From: Onthovicinus sp900555545
Lineage (GTDB): Bacteria; Bacillota; Clostridia; Oscillospirales; Acutalibacteraceae
Length of the DNA: 64,000 nucleotides
Direction of reading: 5' to 3'
Assembly (NCBI GenBank): GCA_949296915.1
Contig: CASFPX010000006.1
Span: 88,841-152,840, forward strand
The notes under the pieces were generated by a model. It searched no databases and was not told where the DNA came from. It saw nothing but the letters and a program-made list of their open reading frames with translations. Both the position numbers and the translations under genes were made by a program. This document shows, piece by piece, positions 23,816 to 31,675 of this stretch (within the stretch, counting starts at the first letter, position 1; each line of letters opens with the position of its first letter).

Positions 23816-25900
23816 GTGGGTGACGATGAGATCCGTCTTGACAAAATGCCATACACAAACCGGGAGGTCAGCTGGCTGCAGTTTGATGAACGCGTTCTGG
23901 AGGAGGCCTGTGAGCGGGAGAATCCGCCCATGGAACGGCTGAACTTTTTGGCGATCTCCGCCTCCAATCTGGATGAGTTCTTTATGGTGCGTGTGGGTGG
24001 GCTCCGCGAGCAGTGCCGCCAGGGGGTCAAAAAACGGAATGAATACGATCTGCCGCCCCAAAAGCAGCTCAAACGGATCGGAGAGCAGGCGCATCTGCTG
24101 ATGAAAAAACAATACGCCTGCCTGCAGCACTCCATCCTGCCTCCGCTGCGCAGGGCGGGGATCGGTATAAAAAAATATGCCGACTGCACACCCGCGGAAC
24201 GCAGGCTCCCGGATGCGTACTTTGACCGGATTGTCTATCCGGTTCTCACGCCGTTGGCCGTCGATCCGGCCCGTCCTTTTCCGCTATTAGCCAACAGGAG
24301 CGTCAGCATCGCCGTACGCCTGTGTTTGGATGAAAAGAGCTCCTTTGCCCTGGTTCAGCTTCCGTCCGCGCTGCCGCGCTTGATCCGTACGTCACAGGAG
24401 ACGCCCGTTTTTCTCCTGTTGGAGGATTTGATTGCCGCGCATCTGGAACGCCTGTTCCCCGGGTGCAGGCTGAGGAGCAGTACTGTGATCCGCATCACCC
24501 GAAACAGCGACCTGGCCATAGACGAGGGGGCGGAGGATCTGATGCAGGAGGTCAAAAAGTCCATCAAAAAGCGCAGGCACGGGCGCCCCGTCCGTCTGGA
24601 AATTGAACAGGGTGGGGATGATAAGACGCGCGACTTTCTGCGGAAAAAGCTGGGGCTGCGCGAGTCCGACCTCTATGAGCTCCCCGGGATGCCCGATCTC
24701 ACCGCCCTGCGGGAGTTGATCGATCTCCCCGGATACGAGGCGCTGCGCGCAGAGCCGCTCCACGACGCACAGGCGGGGGATCTGCTCGGGTGTACGGATC
24801 TGTTTGCGGCCATCCGGGAGCGCGACCGTCTGGCACACCACCCATATGAGCGCTTTGACTGTGTGGTTGAATTCCTGCGGCAGGCGGCCGAGGATCCCGA
24901 TGTGCTGGCTATCAAGCAGACGCTCTACCGCGTCAGCGGCGATTCGCCTGTGATCCGCGCGTTGGAGCACGCCGCTGGAAACGGTAAACAGGTCACCGTT
25001 CTGGTGGAACTCAAGGCGCGGTTTGATGAGGAAAACAACATCCACTGGGCCCGCCGGCTGGAGCGGGCGGGATGCCATGTGATCTATGGGGTAGAGGGGC
25101 TCAAAACGCACTGTAAGATTTTGCTGGTTGTCCGCCGGGAGCAGGATGCCATTCGCCGATACTTACATCTGGGTACAGGGAATTACAATGATTCCACCGC
25201 GCGGCTGTACACGGATATCGGCCTTTTTACCTGCCGGGAGGCGTATGGCGCGGATGCAACGCAGCTGTTCAATACGCTGACCGGCTATGCCGGACGCCAG
25301 CACTATCAAAAATTTGTCACAGCGCCTGATCAGATGCGCGGCTTTTTTACACAGCGGATCACGCGGGAGGTGGAAAATTCCCGACGCGGGCTACGGTCGG
25401 GGATCACGATGAAGATGAACGCCCTGGTGGATGCCGGCATAATCCGTATGCTGTATGTGGCGTCCCAGGCGGGCGTTCCGATCCGGCTGATCGTCCGGGG
25501 AATCTGCGCGCTGGTGCCCGGCGTTCCAGGTTACAGTGAGAATATTCAGGTGATCTCTATCGTGGGTCAGTTGCTTGAGCACAGCCGGATCTACCGGTTT
25601 GAAAATGGCGGTTCCCCACTGTTTTATTTGGGCAGTGCGGATCTGATGCCGCGAAATCTTGACCGGCGGGTGGAGCTACTTTTCCCAGTGGAGGAGCCAC
25701 AGGCAGTCGGACGGCTGGAGGAGGTGCTTGGCCTGATGCTCGCCGACAATGTCAATGCGCGCATTCAACAGTCCAACGGAGCATACACGCTCCGCCCAGC
25801 CGGGGAGGGGCGCCGGATTAACAGCCAGCGCCGTCTGGCCGAGATGGCGTACGAGCGGGAACAGTCCTTTGCGGTGGATTCCGCCCCAGGGACGGAATAG
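23816..25900 (+). CDS. ppk1: Polyphosphate kinase 1
   Basis: An approximately 694-residue PPK1 that polymerises the gamma-phosphate of ATP into inorganic polyphosphate, reversibly. Order: N-terminal domain with YTNREVSWLQFDERVLEEA, middle domain with FPLLANRSV, then the two PLD-like C1/C2 catalytic domains with LKARFDEENNIHWARRLE and the autophosphorylated histidine in GLKTHCKI; LGTGNYND and GSADLMPRNLDRRVEL are the second-half motifs. The start is uncertain: the GTG at 23816 has GGGGGTG before it, the ATG at 23846 is closest to typical family starts, and one at 23759 lacks a site. Followed after 23 bases by a phosphofructokinase gene. Confidence 0.92.
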   Translation: MGDDEIRLDKMPYTNREVSWLQFDERVLEEACERENPPMERLNFLAISASNLDEFFMVRVGGLREQCRQGVKKRNEYDLPPQKQLKRIGEQAHLLMKKQYACLQHSILPPLRRAGIGIKKYADCTPAERRLPDAYFDRIVYPVLTPLAVDPARPFPLLANRSVSIAVRLCLDEKSSFALVQLPSALPRLIRTSQETPVFLLLEDLIAAHLERLFPGCRLRSSTVIRITRNSDLAIDEGAEDLMQEVKKSIKKRRHGRPVRLEIEQGGDDKTRDFLRKKLGLRESDLYELPGMPDLTALRELIDLPGYEALRAEPLHDAQAGDLLGCTDLFAAIRERDRLAHHPYERFDCVVEFLRQAAEDPDVLAIKQTLYRVSGDSPVIRALEHAAGNGKQVTVLVELKARFDEENNIHWARRLERAGCHVIYGVEGLKTHCKILLVVRREQDAIRRYLHLGTGNYNDSTARLYTDIGLFTCREAYGADATQLFNTLTGYAGRQHYQKFVTAPDQMRGFFTQRITREVENSRRGLRSGITMKMNALVDAGIIRMLYVASQAGVPIRLIVRGICALVPGVPGYSENIQVISIVGQLLEHSRIYRFENGGSPLFYLGSADLMPRNLDRRVELLFPVEEPQAVGRLEEVLGLMLADNVNARIQQSNGAYTLRPAGEGRRINSQRRLAEMAYEREQSFAVDSAPGTE

Positions 25901-25923
25901 ACAGAGCAGGAGGAATCTAACAG

Positions 25924-27006
25924 ATGAAGCGAATTGGAATTTTGACCAGTGGTGGGGACTGCCAGGGACTTAATCCCGCGCTGCGGGGGCTTGCCAAAGC
26001 CCTCTATGAGCAGTTTGAAGAGGTGGAAATCTATGGCTTTTCAGACGGCTACCGTGGACTGATGGAGCGGGATTATAAACTCATGCAGCCCGAGGACTTT
26101 GCCCATATTCTCACACAGGGCGGCACCATTTTGGGTACCTCGCGCCAGCCTTTTAAGACAATGATCACCGCCGAAGGCACCCAGACGGAAAAAGTAGCCG
26201 CCATGAAACGCACCTACAGCGAGTTGAAATTGGACGCCCTTGCCATTCTTGGGGGGAACGGCACACATAAGACTGCTAACCTGCTTGCGCAGGAGGGGAT
26301 GAATATCGTCACGTTGCCCAAGACGATTGATAACGACCTGTGGGGGACGGATGTCACCTTTGGTTTTCACAGTGCGGTCAATGTTGCGGCCAAGGTAATC
26401 GACTGCATCCGGACAACGGCAACCTCACACGGCAGGATTTTTATTGTGGAAATGATGGGGCATAAGGCCGGATGGCTGGCGCTTTACGCCGGATTGGCCG
26501 GCGGGGCGGATGTCATCCTTCTGCCGGAGATCCCCTATTCTATCAACAGGGTGGCAAAGGCGATCAAGCCGAAAGAACGCCTGGGCAAGAGCGCCCGGAC
26601 TTATTCCATCATTGCCGTGGCGGAGGGCGCCATGACAAGGGAATATGCGGCTTTGGATAAAAAAGAACGCAAAAAGGTTGATGCAAAGAATTCTTATCCG
26701 TCTAAGGCATATGAGCTGGCCGCCGCCCTGCAAAAATATACCGGGCAGGAGATCAGGGTGTGCGTCCCAGGCCATATTCAGCGTGGGGGCAGCCCCGTCC
26801 CCTTTGACCGTGCGCTGGCGACCCGGCTGGGTGCGGCGGCCGCCGCCATGATCCGCGAGGAGCAGTACGGCTGTATGGCAGCTGTGCGGGGGGATACAAT
26901 TCTTCCGGTTCCGCTGGGGGAAGTCGCCGGAAAGCTGAAATATGTCCCCGCCGACTGCGACGCCGTACAGTGTGCGCGGGAGATCGGGATCTGTATGGGG
27001 GACTGA
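25924..27006 (+). CDS. pfk: 6-phosphofructokinase (phosphoryl donor uncertain)
   Basis: A 360-residue PFKA-family enzyme that phosphorylates fructose 6-phosphate. TIDND with catalytic D136, the MMGHKAGWLAL segment and GHIQRGGSPVPFDR are intact. Two donor-determining sites are unusual: the GGDGS loop reads GGNGT (N112 in place of the Mg-ATP Asp103 of E. coli), and PGTIDND reads PKTIDND (K133). Gly at the 104 position with Lys at 124 is the group III pattern, where ATP and PPi enzymes both occur. The place 23 bases after ppk1 makes a link to polyphosphate or pyrophosphate metabolism attractive. GGAGG lies 7-8 bases before the ATG. Confidence 0.9.
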   Translation: MKRIGILTSGGDCQGLNPALRGLAKALYEQFEEVEIYGFSDGYRGLMERDYKLMQPEDFAHILTQGGTILGTSRQPFKTMITAEGTQTEKVAAMKRTYSELKLDALAILGGNGTHKTANLLAQEGMNIVTLPKTIDNDLWGTDVTFGFHSAVNVAAKVIDCIRTTATSHGRIFIVEMMGHKAGWLALYAGLAGGADVILLPEIPYSINRVAKAIKPKERLGKSARTYSIIAVAEGAMTREYAALDKKERKKVDAKNSYPSKAYELAAALQKYTGQEIRVCVPGHIQRGGSPVPFDRALATRLGAAAAAMIREEQYGCMAAVRGDTILPVPLGEVAGKLKYVPADCDAVQCAREIGICMGD

Positions 27007-27085
27007 TCGGGAACATTTCCCTGTACAGTACACCTTTTAATGACCGTATTCCGGCACATAATAGGAAGGCGGAGGTGTTTTTTAA

Positions 27086-27256
27086 ATGGCAAAAAAGAAT
27101 CACAGCCAAAAGGGCAAAAAGAACGATCAGGTACGCAAGGCCACGGTGGCCTACAATCACTCCAAAAAGGAGAGCATCCAGAGCGATGTGCTCGGGAGCT
27201 ACACGGGTGTCCCTTACAGTGGGGCAGTCCCGGAGCAGGATGCGGACGACCTTTAA
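27086..27256 (+). CDS. Small conserved hypothetical protein with GSYTGVP and QDADDL motifs
   Basis: A 56-residue protein with a Lys-rich N-terminus (MAKKNHSQKGKKNDQ) and the C-terminal pattern GSYTGVP...PEQDADDL, which recurs in small Firmicutes proteins of unknown function. No membrane segment or cysteine. GGAGG lies 9 bases upstream of the ATG at 27086. It follows pfk by 79 bases on the same strand with no terminator between, so it may be co-transcribed. Confidence 0.75.
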   Translation: MAKKNHSQKGKKNDQVRKATVAYNHSKKESIQSDVLGSYTGVPYSGAVPEQDADDL

Positions 27257-27340
27257 CCGATGGCCGCAGCTGCGGCCGCTACATAGAGGCACACCCAGCT
27301 TAGTGGACCAAAATGATTCAAAGAAAAATAGAAAAAAGGA

Positions 27341-27369
27341 ATGACGTTCAGCGGCGAACATGGTATAAT
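27341..27369 (+). promoter_or_regulatory. Promoter of the serine hydrolase gene
   Basis: -35 ATGACG (27341-27346), 17-base spacer, extended -10 TGG-TATAAT (27364-27369). A leader of about 110 bases follows, with a GGCGGG/CCCGCC hairpin at about 27422-27441 but no U tract. Confidence 0.65.
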
Positions 27370-27486
27370 AAATAAAGAACAGGTTCGCCTGTGAAGAATC
27401 TTGATGTATTTGAGTCTATACGGCGGGAATAGGCACCCGCCATACGGGTAAAACCGGCATCCATCCCCGCTGAAAGGAAGAGAGAG

Positions 27487-29076
27487 ATGACAAACACATT
27501 AAATTCCCTACCGCGCGCGAAGTCTCCGGAGAGTGTCGGCGTCCGTACCCAGGCGGTGGTCGACTGGATCCGCGACTGTGAGCGCAGCGGCTGTGAGATT
27601 CACTCGTTCATGATTCTCCGTCACGGTCAGGTGGCCGCAGAGGTGTGGCGTAAGCCGTTTGAGCCGGGCGTGGCACACACCATGTTTTCACACAGCAAGA
27701 GCTTTACGAGTGTGGCCGTCGGTTTTGCGGTGCAGGAGGGCCTCCTTGCGCTGGATACAAAAGTGTGCGATATTTTTCCGGGCGTGGGCAAAAAAAGCCG
27801 CGCCGCGAAGTCCCTGACCGTGCGCCACCTGCTGATGATGTCCTCTGGTAAAATGGACAATCCGTTTTTATTCCTGAAAAAAGATCCCGACTGGGTGCGG
27901 GATTTCCTCAAGCGGAATTTCCTGTTCCGCCCCGGGAAAAAGTTCCTTTATACCAGTGCAAATACCTATCTGCTGTGCGCCATTGTGCGCAAGGTGACGG
28001 GCCAAACGGTGACCGAATACCTGACCCCGCGCCTGTTTGAGCCGCTCGGCATCGACGTCCCGTTTTGGGAGACGGACCCCACCGGAACGGAGACAGGCGG
28101 CTGGGGCCTCCAGATCAAGACGGAGGATCAGGCCAAATTTATTCAGTGCTGTCTGGATGGCGGTATGTGGCAGGGGCGTCAGGTTATCCCCAAGCAGTGG
28201 CTGGATGCCGCGACCACCATGCAGATCCACAATGCCCCCGGCACGCTCGACAACCGCTGCGGCTATGGCTATCAGTTCTGGCAATGTCATATTGCCAACT
28301 CCTTCCGGGCGGATGGCCTCTACTCTCAGTTCGCCATCGCCCTGCGCGACTACGACGCCTGCATCGTCATCAACGGTGGGGAACCGGAGGAGCCCAAAAC
28401 ACTGGAGATTTTGTGGCGCCACTTCCCGGCCGGATTTTTTGACGGCTCCATGGAGCAGACGGCTGCGGAGCGCGAAAGCCTGCAACAGGCCATCGAGACA
28501 TTTGAACTCCCTGCTGTGGAAGTTCAGCCCCGCAATCCGGAGTTGGAGCAGCGGATCGACGGGCGCACCATCCAGCTGAAAAAGCGCCGCTTTGCCAGCG
28601 TGATGGGGCCGGTCAACCTGCTTTTGATGGCGCGCAAGCCCGGTGGGATCAACGATCTGACGCTGCACTTTACCGACGACGGTTTGGAATTCTCCTGGCA
28701 GGAGCAGAACAGCCCGCGTAACACGCTGATTGCCGGGATGGATGGCCGGTACCGTAAGAGTACCGTCCAACTCAGCACCATGAAGCTGACCGTGGTGAGC
28801 CAGGCGGCTTGGCAGCCGGACGGTTCGCTGGAGCTGTTTATCCGTCCGCTGGAGTTGGTGCAGGCGCGCCGGATGATCTTCCGCTTTGATGGGGATAAGG
28901 TGAAGATCCACAGCAAGGCGGAGCACAGCCTGCGCAGGCTGATTACCTTCTACCTCGGCTTTATCGGTATGAAGACGGGGATTGAAAAGGGATTTGCGGC
29001 CCGCATGGCCGGAAAGATCGGGAGCCGGTTGGCTACGCCGGTCGTGGATCCGGATCTCCGGGGTACAATGCGCTAA
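27487..29076 (+). CDS. Beta-lactamase-fold serine hydrolase (class C/esterase type)
   Basis: A 529-residue protein. Residues 10-330 form a serine beta-lactamase-like domain: the SxxK motif is SHSK in MFSHSKSFTSVAV, the second motif region is FLYTSANTYLLCAIV, and GLYSQFAIA lies near the third. This is the COG1680 group (esterases, D-aminopeptidases, PBP4*-like). A C-terminal extension of about 190 residues, beta-rich and not recognised, follows. No signal peptide is visible, so it is probably cytoplasmic, and an antibiotic target role is not implied. Starts 7-9 bases after GGAAGAG. Confidence 0.85.
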   Translation: MTNTLNSLPRAKSPESVGVRTQAVVDWIRDCERSGCEIHSFMILRHGQVAAEVWRKPFEPGVAHTMFSHSKSFTSVAVGFAVQEGLLALDTKVCDIFPGVGKKSRAAKSLTVRHLLMMSSGKMDNPFLFLKKDPDWVRDFLKRNFLFRPGKKFLYTSANTYLLCAIVRKVTGQTVTEYLTPRLFEPLGIDVPFWETDPTGTETGGWGLQIKTEDQAKFIQCCLDGGMWQGRQVIPKQWLDAATTMQIHNAPGTLDNRCGYGYQFWQCHIANSFRADGLYSQFAIALRDYDACIVINGGEPEEPKTLEILWRHFPAGFFDGSMEQTAAERESLQQAIETFELPAVEVQPRNPELEQRIDGRTIQLKKRRFASVMGPVNLLLMARKPGGINDLTLHFTDDGLEFSWQEQNSPRNTLIAGMDGRYRKSTVQLSTMKLTVVSQAAWQPDGSLELFIRPLELVQARRMIFRFDGDKVKIHSKAEHSLRRLITFYLGFIGMKTGIEKGFAARMAGKIGSRLATPVVDPDLRGTMR

Positions 29077-29108
29077 TTCCGATTGCCCATACAAGCTACT
29101 GATAAATT

Positions 29109-29145
29109 TGACGCCGCCGGTTCCTATAAAACCGGCGGCGTTTTA
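29109..29145. terminator. Bidirectional terminator
   Basis: Perfect 12-bp stem ACGCCGCCGGTT/AACCGGCGGCGT, followed by TTTTATCC on the plus strand; it separates the convergent serine hydrolase and NUDIX genes. Confidence 0.88.
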
Positions 29146-29164
29146 TCCATTTTATCGTTTTGGT

Positions 29165-29617
29165 TTATAGGGTTTCGGAACGCCACTCTCCGTCAAAGAT
29201 CTCATAATCTTCGGACAGGCCGTCGTTCTCAAACACGCGCAGCATAACCTCAAACCCGGGGGCGAGCTGATACCGGTTCAGGTCGGTACGCTTGATCCAA
29301 AATACCTTTCCCTCTTCGGAGGACTTCAGCTCCCCGCTGAACCGGCTCGTCCGGTACAGCAACACGATATAGCGGCGCCGGCCGCGCTTTTGAATCCACT
29401 GCTTGATGCCGCACAGCTCCAGATTCGAGATGTCCAGCCCCGTCTCCTCCTTGACCTCGCGGATCACAGAGCGGACGAAGGATTCGCCCTTTTCCACATG
29501 GCCGCCGGGGAAGGTCACGCCCGGCCAACCGCGGGCCACGCGGTCCTGCACGAGGATTTCATCTCCGTTACAGATCATGCACATATTCGTCAAAATAACG
29601 CGTTCGCTCTCTCTCAT
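29165..29617 (-). CDS. NUDIX hydrolase, MutT/8-oxo-dGTP diphosphatase-like
   Basis: A 150-residue protein with a full Nudix box G39...E45, R53-E54, E57-E58, G60 (GHVEKGESFVRSVIREVKEE). The opening NMCMICNGDEILVQDR and WPGVTFPGG are the MutT-like form often annotated as 8-oxo-dGTP diphosphatase, and the C-terminal YELAPGFEVMLRVFEN-like segment agrees. It would hydrolyse oxidised or unusual NTPs. Distinct from the NUDIX gene at 3784. Monocistronic against the terminator at 29109-29145. Confidence 0.85.
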   Translation of the reverse strand: MRESERVILTNMCMICNGDEILVQDRVARGWPGVTFPGGHVEKGESFVRSVIREVKEETGLDISNLELCGIKQWIQKRGRRRYIVLLYRTSRFSGELKSSEEGKVFWIKRTDLNRYQLAPGFEVMLRVFENDGLSEDYEIFDGEWRSETL

Positions 29618-29668
29618 TTGGCTGCCCCCTCAATGCGATATAGTCACAGTTATGGCGAACGGAACCTG

Positions 29669-30034
29669 TCAGTCCAACTCGACGGGGACGCCCGCTCCGG
29701 TGTCGCGCTCCAGCAGGTCCGCCCATCTTTCTTCCCCGAGATCGATGGCGAAAATCCCCTGTGCATACTCGCCCATCCGGCTGGGATAGAGTACGATCTC
29801 GTCCCCGAATTCCGCGATCAGAGTGCTTTCCTCTTCTTCCTTTTGTGCGGCAAATTCCGGATTGTGATCGTACAGGGGCGCCTCCAGGAAGCCCGCGCGC
29901 GCATCGGCGATGAAGCCATCCCCCAGCACGTCGACGACCAGCTCCGGGCAGGGAATGTAGTTGACATACTCCCCGTTTTCCTCCACCGTCGCCCGAAGAT
30001 CGCCGTCCGGTGTCTCGTAGATTCTCGTAATCAT
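29669..30034 (-). CDS. Hypothetical protein
   Basis: A 121-residue acidic protein that I do not recognise as a named family. It begins MITRIYETPDGDLRATVEE and ends with GEERWADLLERDTGAGVP; the middle holds an alternating Glu-rich segment (AAQKEEEESTLIAEFG). No signal peptide, membrane segment or Cys pairs. ATG at 30034 is 8 bases from GGAGGG; the longer frame from 30100 has no site. A 51-base gap separates it from the NUDIX gene on the same strand, so they may form an operon. Confidence 0.65.
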   Translation of the reverse strand: MITRIYETPDGDLRATVEENGEYVNYIPCPELVVDVLGDGFIADARAGFLEAPLYDHNPEFAAQKEEEESTLIAEFGDEIVLYPSRMGEYAQGIFAIDLGEERWADLLERDTGAGVPVELD

Positions 30035-30181
30035 CTGATTTTCCCTCCGCAAACTGTTTTGATGTTTTTTTATTATAACATCGTGCCCCCGGGAGTACAA
30101 TGACTGATATGGATTTTTGGCACAATCTTTGGTACTTCCCGGACGCGTGCCGGGCGCATACTTTAATAGTGAGGTGATACG

Positions 30182-30424
30182 ATGAATCCGTGCGAACTGA
30201 CAACCGGTGTGACGGCGCTCGCGAATGTGCTCGCGAGCGGCCTTTCGGATGACGAACTTGGGATGACTGCGGCGCTTTTTACACAGTTGGGTGATACGCT
30301 GGCGACGATTGCCGTCCAGCGATCGATTTGCGGCCCATCTAAAACAATCGGTAGATCATGTGTTGTCAAGGAACTTTTCGCTGGAAACGACACTTTAAAA
30401 GTGAGAGGGGAAGAGGACGGATAA
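30182..30424 (+). CDS. Small DUF6774-like protein with a read-through tail
   Basis: The first 50 residues (MNPCELTTGVTALANVLASG, then LSDDELGMTAALFTQLGDTL, TIAVQRSIC) resemble a family of small Clostridia proteins, DUF6774-like, that typically end soon after this helix pair. Here the frame runs on for 30 residues through a copy of the purine-rich repeat (30368-30416), giving an unlikely C-terminus (GPSKTIGRSCVVKELFAG). The repeat probably replaced the native 3' end. GAGGTGAT is the ribosome site before the ATG. Function unknown. The family assignment is from memory of the motif and should be checked. Confidence 0.6.
   Translation: MNPCELTTGVTALANVLASGLSDDELGMTAALFTQLGDTLATIAVQRSICGPSKTIGRSCVVKELFAGNDTLKVRGEEDG
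30368..30416 (+). repeat. Purine-rich repeat, shorter copy
   Basis: AAGGAACTTTTCGCTGGAAA, then CGACACTTTAAAAGTGAGAG and GGGAAGAGG. It matches the copy at 31537-31600 with a deletion of about 20 bases. Same orientation as the second copy, about 1.17 kb away; together they flank the AT-rich island. Confidence 0.65.
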
Positions 30425-30465
30425 AAATATGCTGCGCGTGCGGTACCGGCCTGCGCCATGGCTCC

Positions 30466-30496
30466 CGAAAAAAGGCGCGCCCGGCGCCTTTTTTAA
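30466..30496. terminator. Bidirectional terminator
   Basis: 11-bp stem AAAAAAGGCGC/GCGCCTTTTTT with a 5-base loop; functions on both strands. Confidence 0.85.
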
Positions 30497-30514
30497 CGTG
30501 AGCCGCCCTTTCGG

Positions 30515-30575
30515 GTTCAAATCCCTCCGGACTTGGAAAAAGATATTTTCGGCATTTTAGCGGAGGGAGTTGAAC
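30515..30575. repeat. Inverted pair of tRNA T-arm-like fragments
   Basis: GTTCAAATCCCTCCG at 30515-30529 and CGGAGGGAGTTGAAC at 30561-30575 are inverted copies (14 of 15 identical) of a tRNA T-arm/acceptor 3' end. The first 18 bases (GGGTTCAAATCCCTCCGG, 30513-30530) are identical to the corresponding part of the tRNA-Arg at 31676-31752, which is in the other orientation. No full tRNA can be folded here. It looks like scar material left by recombination at tRNA ends. Confidence 0.6.
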
Positions 30576-30586
30576 TCTTGTAAGGT

Positions 30587-31132
30587 TTATTCAAGCCATA
30601 CTTTCGGAAAATGCGCCATAATAAATTTACTCATTGGATTATCCGGATAACTCCTTAGACGATACTCGTTGATTGTTTTTCTCAGATCATCATAGACAAA
30701 ATTTAATTCTTTACAGGGAACAGAATGAAACGGCTTTATTTCGAACAGTCCGTTTTCTTTATATTCCATAAATTTATCATATATATCAGCTGTTTGGATA
30801 CAATTACTGATTCTAATGGGGGTTTCACAAGTATAAGCGCAGGTAATTACTGTGGGATTTCCTGCATTTTTAACATTCTCACATTCATATAAAAATCCTT
30901 TTTGCCCTTTGTATATATCTTCAAAACAATTTTCGTAATACTCGCTATACACTACCTTTTCACCGTCTAATCCATAAGGATAAAAACTGTATGGCTTGGG
31001 AACCGGTTTTACGGCATAAAGTAACGCAACAACAGGATTACTCGATAAATACACATAAGGCTTTTTATGTTCAGATAAAAAAGGCTTTAATTCTGTAATG
31101 CCGCCAACTGAGGAACCGTGATATAAAGTCAT
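30587..31132 (-). CDS. LYHGS-motif protein, ADP-ribosyltransferase-like
   Basis: A 181-residue protein, lower in GC than its surroundings. It begins MTLYHGSSVGGITELKPF, then YVYLSSNPVVALLYAV, the pattern of the DUF3990/RNA phosphotransferase-like ADP-ribosyltransferase fold (H in YHGS at the NAD site, then a Y/A-rich helix); the third motif, a catalytic Glu, is not obvious. The rest contains Cys and aromatic residues, NAGNPTVITCAYTCETPIRI. The start overlaps the stop of the four-helix gene by 4 bases (ATGA). A toxin-like or host-modifying role is possible but not shown. Confidence 0.6.
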   Translation of the reverse strand: MTLYHGSSVGGITELKPFLSEHKKPYVYLSSNPVVALLYAVKPVPKPYSFYPYGLDGEKVVYSEYYENCFEDIYKGQKGFLYECENVKNAGNPTVITCAYTCETPIRISNCIQTADIYDKFMEYKENGLFEIKPFHSVPCKELNFVYDDLRKTINEYRLRSYPDNPMSKFIMAHFPKVWLE

Positions 31133-31479
31133 TTTATATTCTCCTTTGCGGTGTTGAGGGAGGAGATGAGCATACGTTTGATTTCCTCTGCCAGTAAAAT
31201 AAGATGATCAAAGTTGTAGTCGGCTAATTTTGTCCTTTCTAAAAGTGTAAGCCAATAAATACTTTCACCGGTTTCTTTAAGCGAAATGTGTAGTTTAGCT
31301 ATGAAATCAGCTTTACTGTTTCCGTAGATAGCCTCATTTATATTCGCGCCAATAGATGTGGCAGAGCGGAGTAATTGTTTGACGATGGTTGTGTCTTTTC
31401 TTGTTTTTGAATATGCTTCGTAAAATAGGACAATCTCTGTGGCAAAATCAAGCGATTTATTTAGTAGTGGGCTGCTCAT
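31129..31479 (-). CDS. Four-helix bundle protein (23S rRNA IVP-like)
   Basis: A 116-residue, all-helical protein of the four helix bundle family (TIGR02436) first known from intervening sequences in 23S rRNA. Key pieces: NKSLDFATEIVLFYEAY, the VKQLLRSATSIGANINEA core, then KADFIAKLHISLKETGESIYW and a C-terminal helix LILLAEEIKRMLISSL. In genomes it often appears with phage- or island-type genes. ATG at 31479 has AGAGGTG 7 bases before it; the longer frame to 31527 lacks a site. First gene of the two-gene island. Confidence 0.8.
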   Translation of the reverse strand: MSSPLLNKSLDFATEIVLFYEAYSKTRKDTTIVKQLLRSATSIGANINEAIYGNSKADFIAKLHISLKETGESIYWLTLLERTKLADYNFDHLILLAEEIKRMLISSLNTAKENIK

Positions 31480-31536
31480 CAATATCACCTCTAGTCGAAT
31501 TGTACCATCAATCTGGATCACAAGCAATGCTTTGTA

Positions 31537-31627
31537 AAGGAACTCTTCGCTTTTCTCTCTTCACTTTTCACTGGAAACGACAATTTTGGAAAGTGAAAAG
31601 AGAAGAGAAAAGAGTGAAAAGAGAAGA
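31537..31627 (+). repeat. Purine-rich repeat, longer copy
   Basis: AAGGAACTCTTCGCTTTTCT, then a purine/pyrimidine mirror: CTTTTCTCTCTTCACTTTTC opposite GAAAGTGAAAAGAGAAGAG, with the core CTGGAAACGACAATTTTGG between. The trailing 31600-31630 repeats GAAAAGAGTGAAAAGAGAAG several times. Shares CTGGAAACGACA and both ends with 30368-30416. Confidence 0.65.
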
Positions 31628-31634
31628 GAACAGT

Positions 31635-31674
31635 AAAGAAACGACAATCTTCTTATGAAAATTGTCGTTTCTTT
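31635..31674 (-). terminator. Terminator after tRNA-Arg
   Basis: 14-bp stem AAAGAAACGACAAT/ATTGTCGTTTCTTT; on the minus strand the stem ends in TTTCTTTACTG, directly after the encoded CCA. Confidence 0.8.
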
Positions 31675-31675
31675 C

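Noticed and set aside
27422..27441. GGCGGG/CCCGCC hairpin in the serine hydrolase leader as an attenuator
   Set aside because: No U tract and no competing structure is evident.
30504..30575. A full tRNA gene
   Set aside because: Only T-arm fragments are present; no acceptor or anticodon arm can be built.
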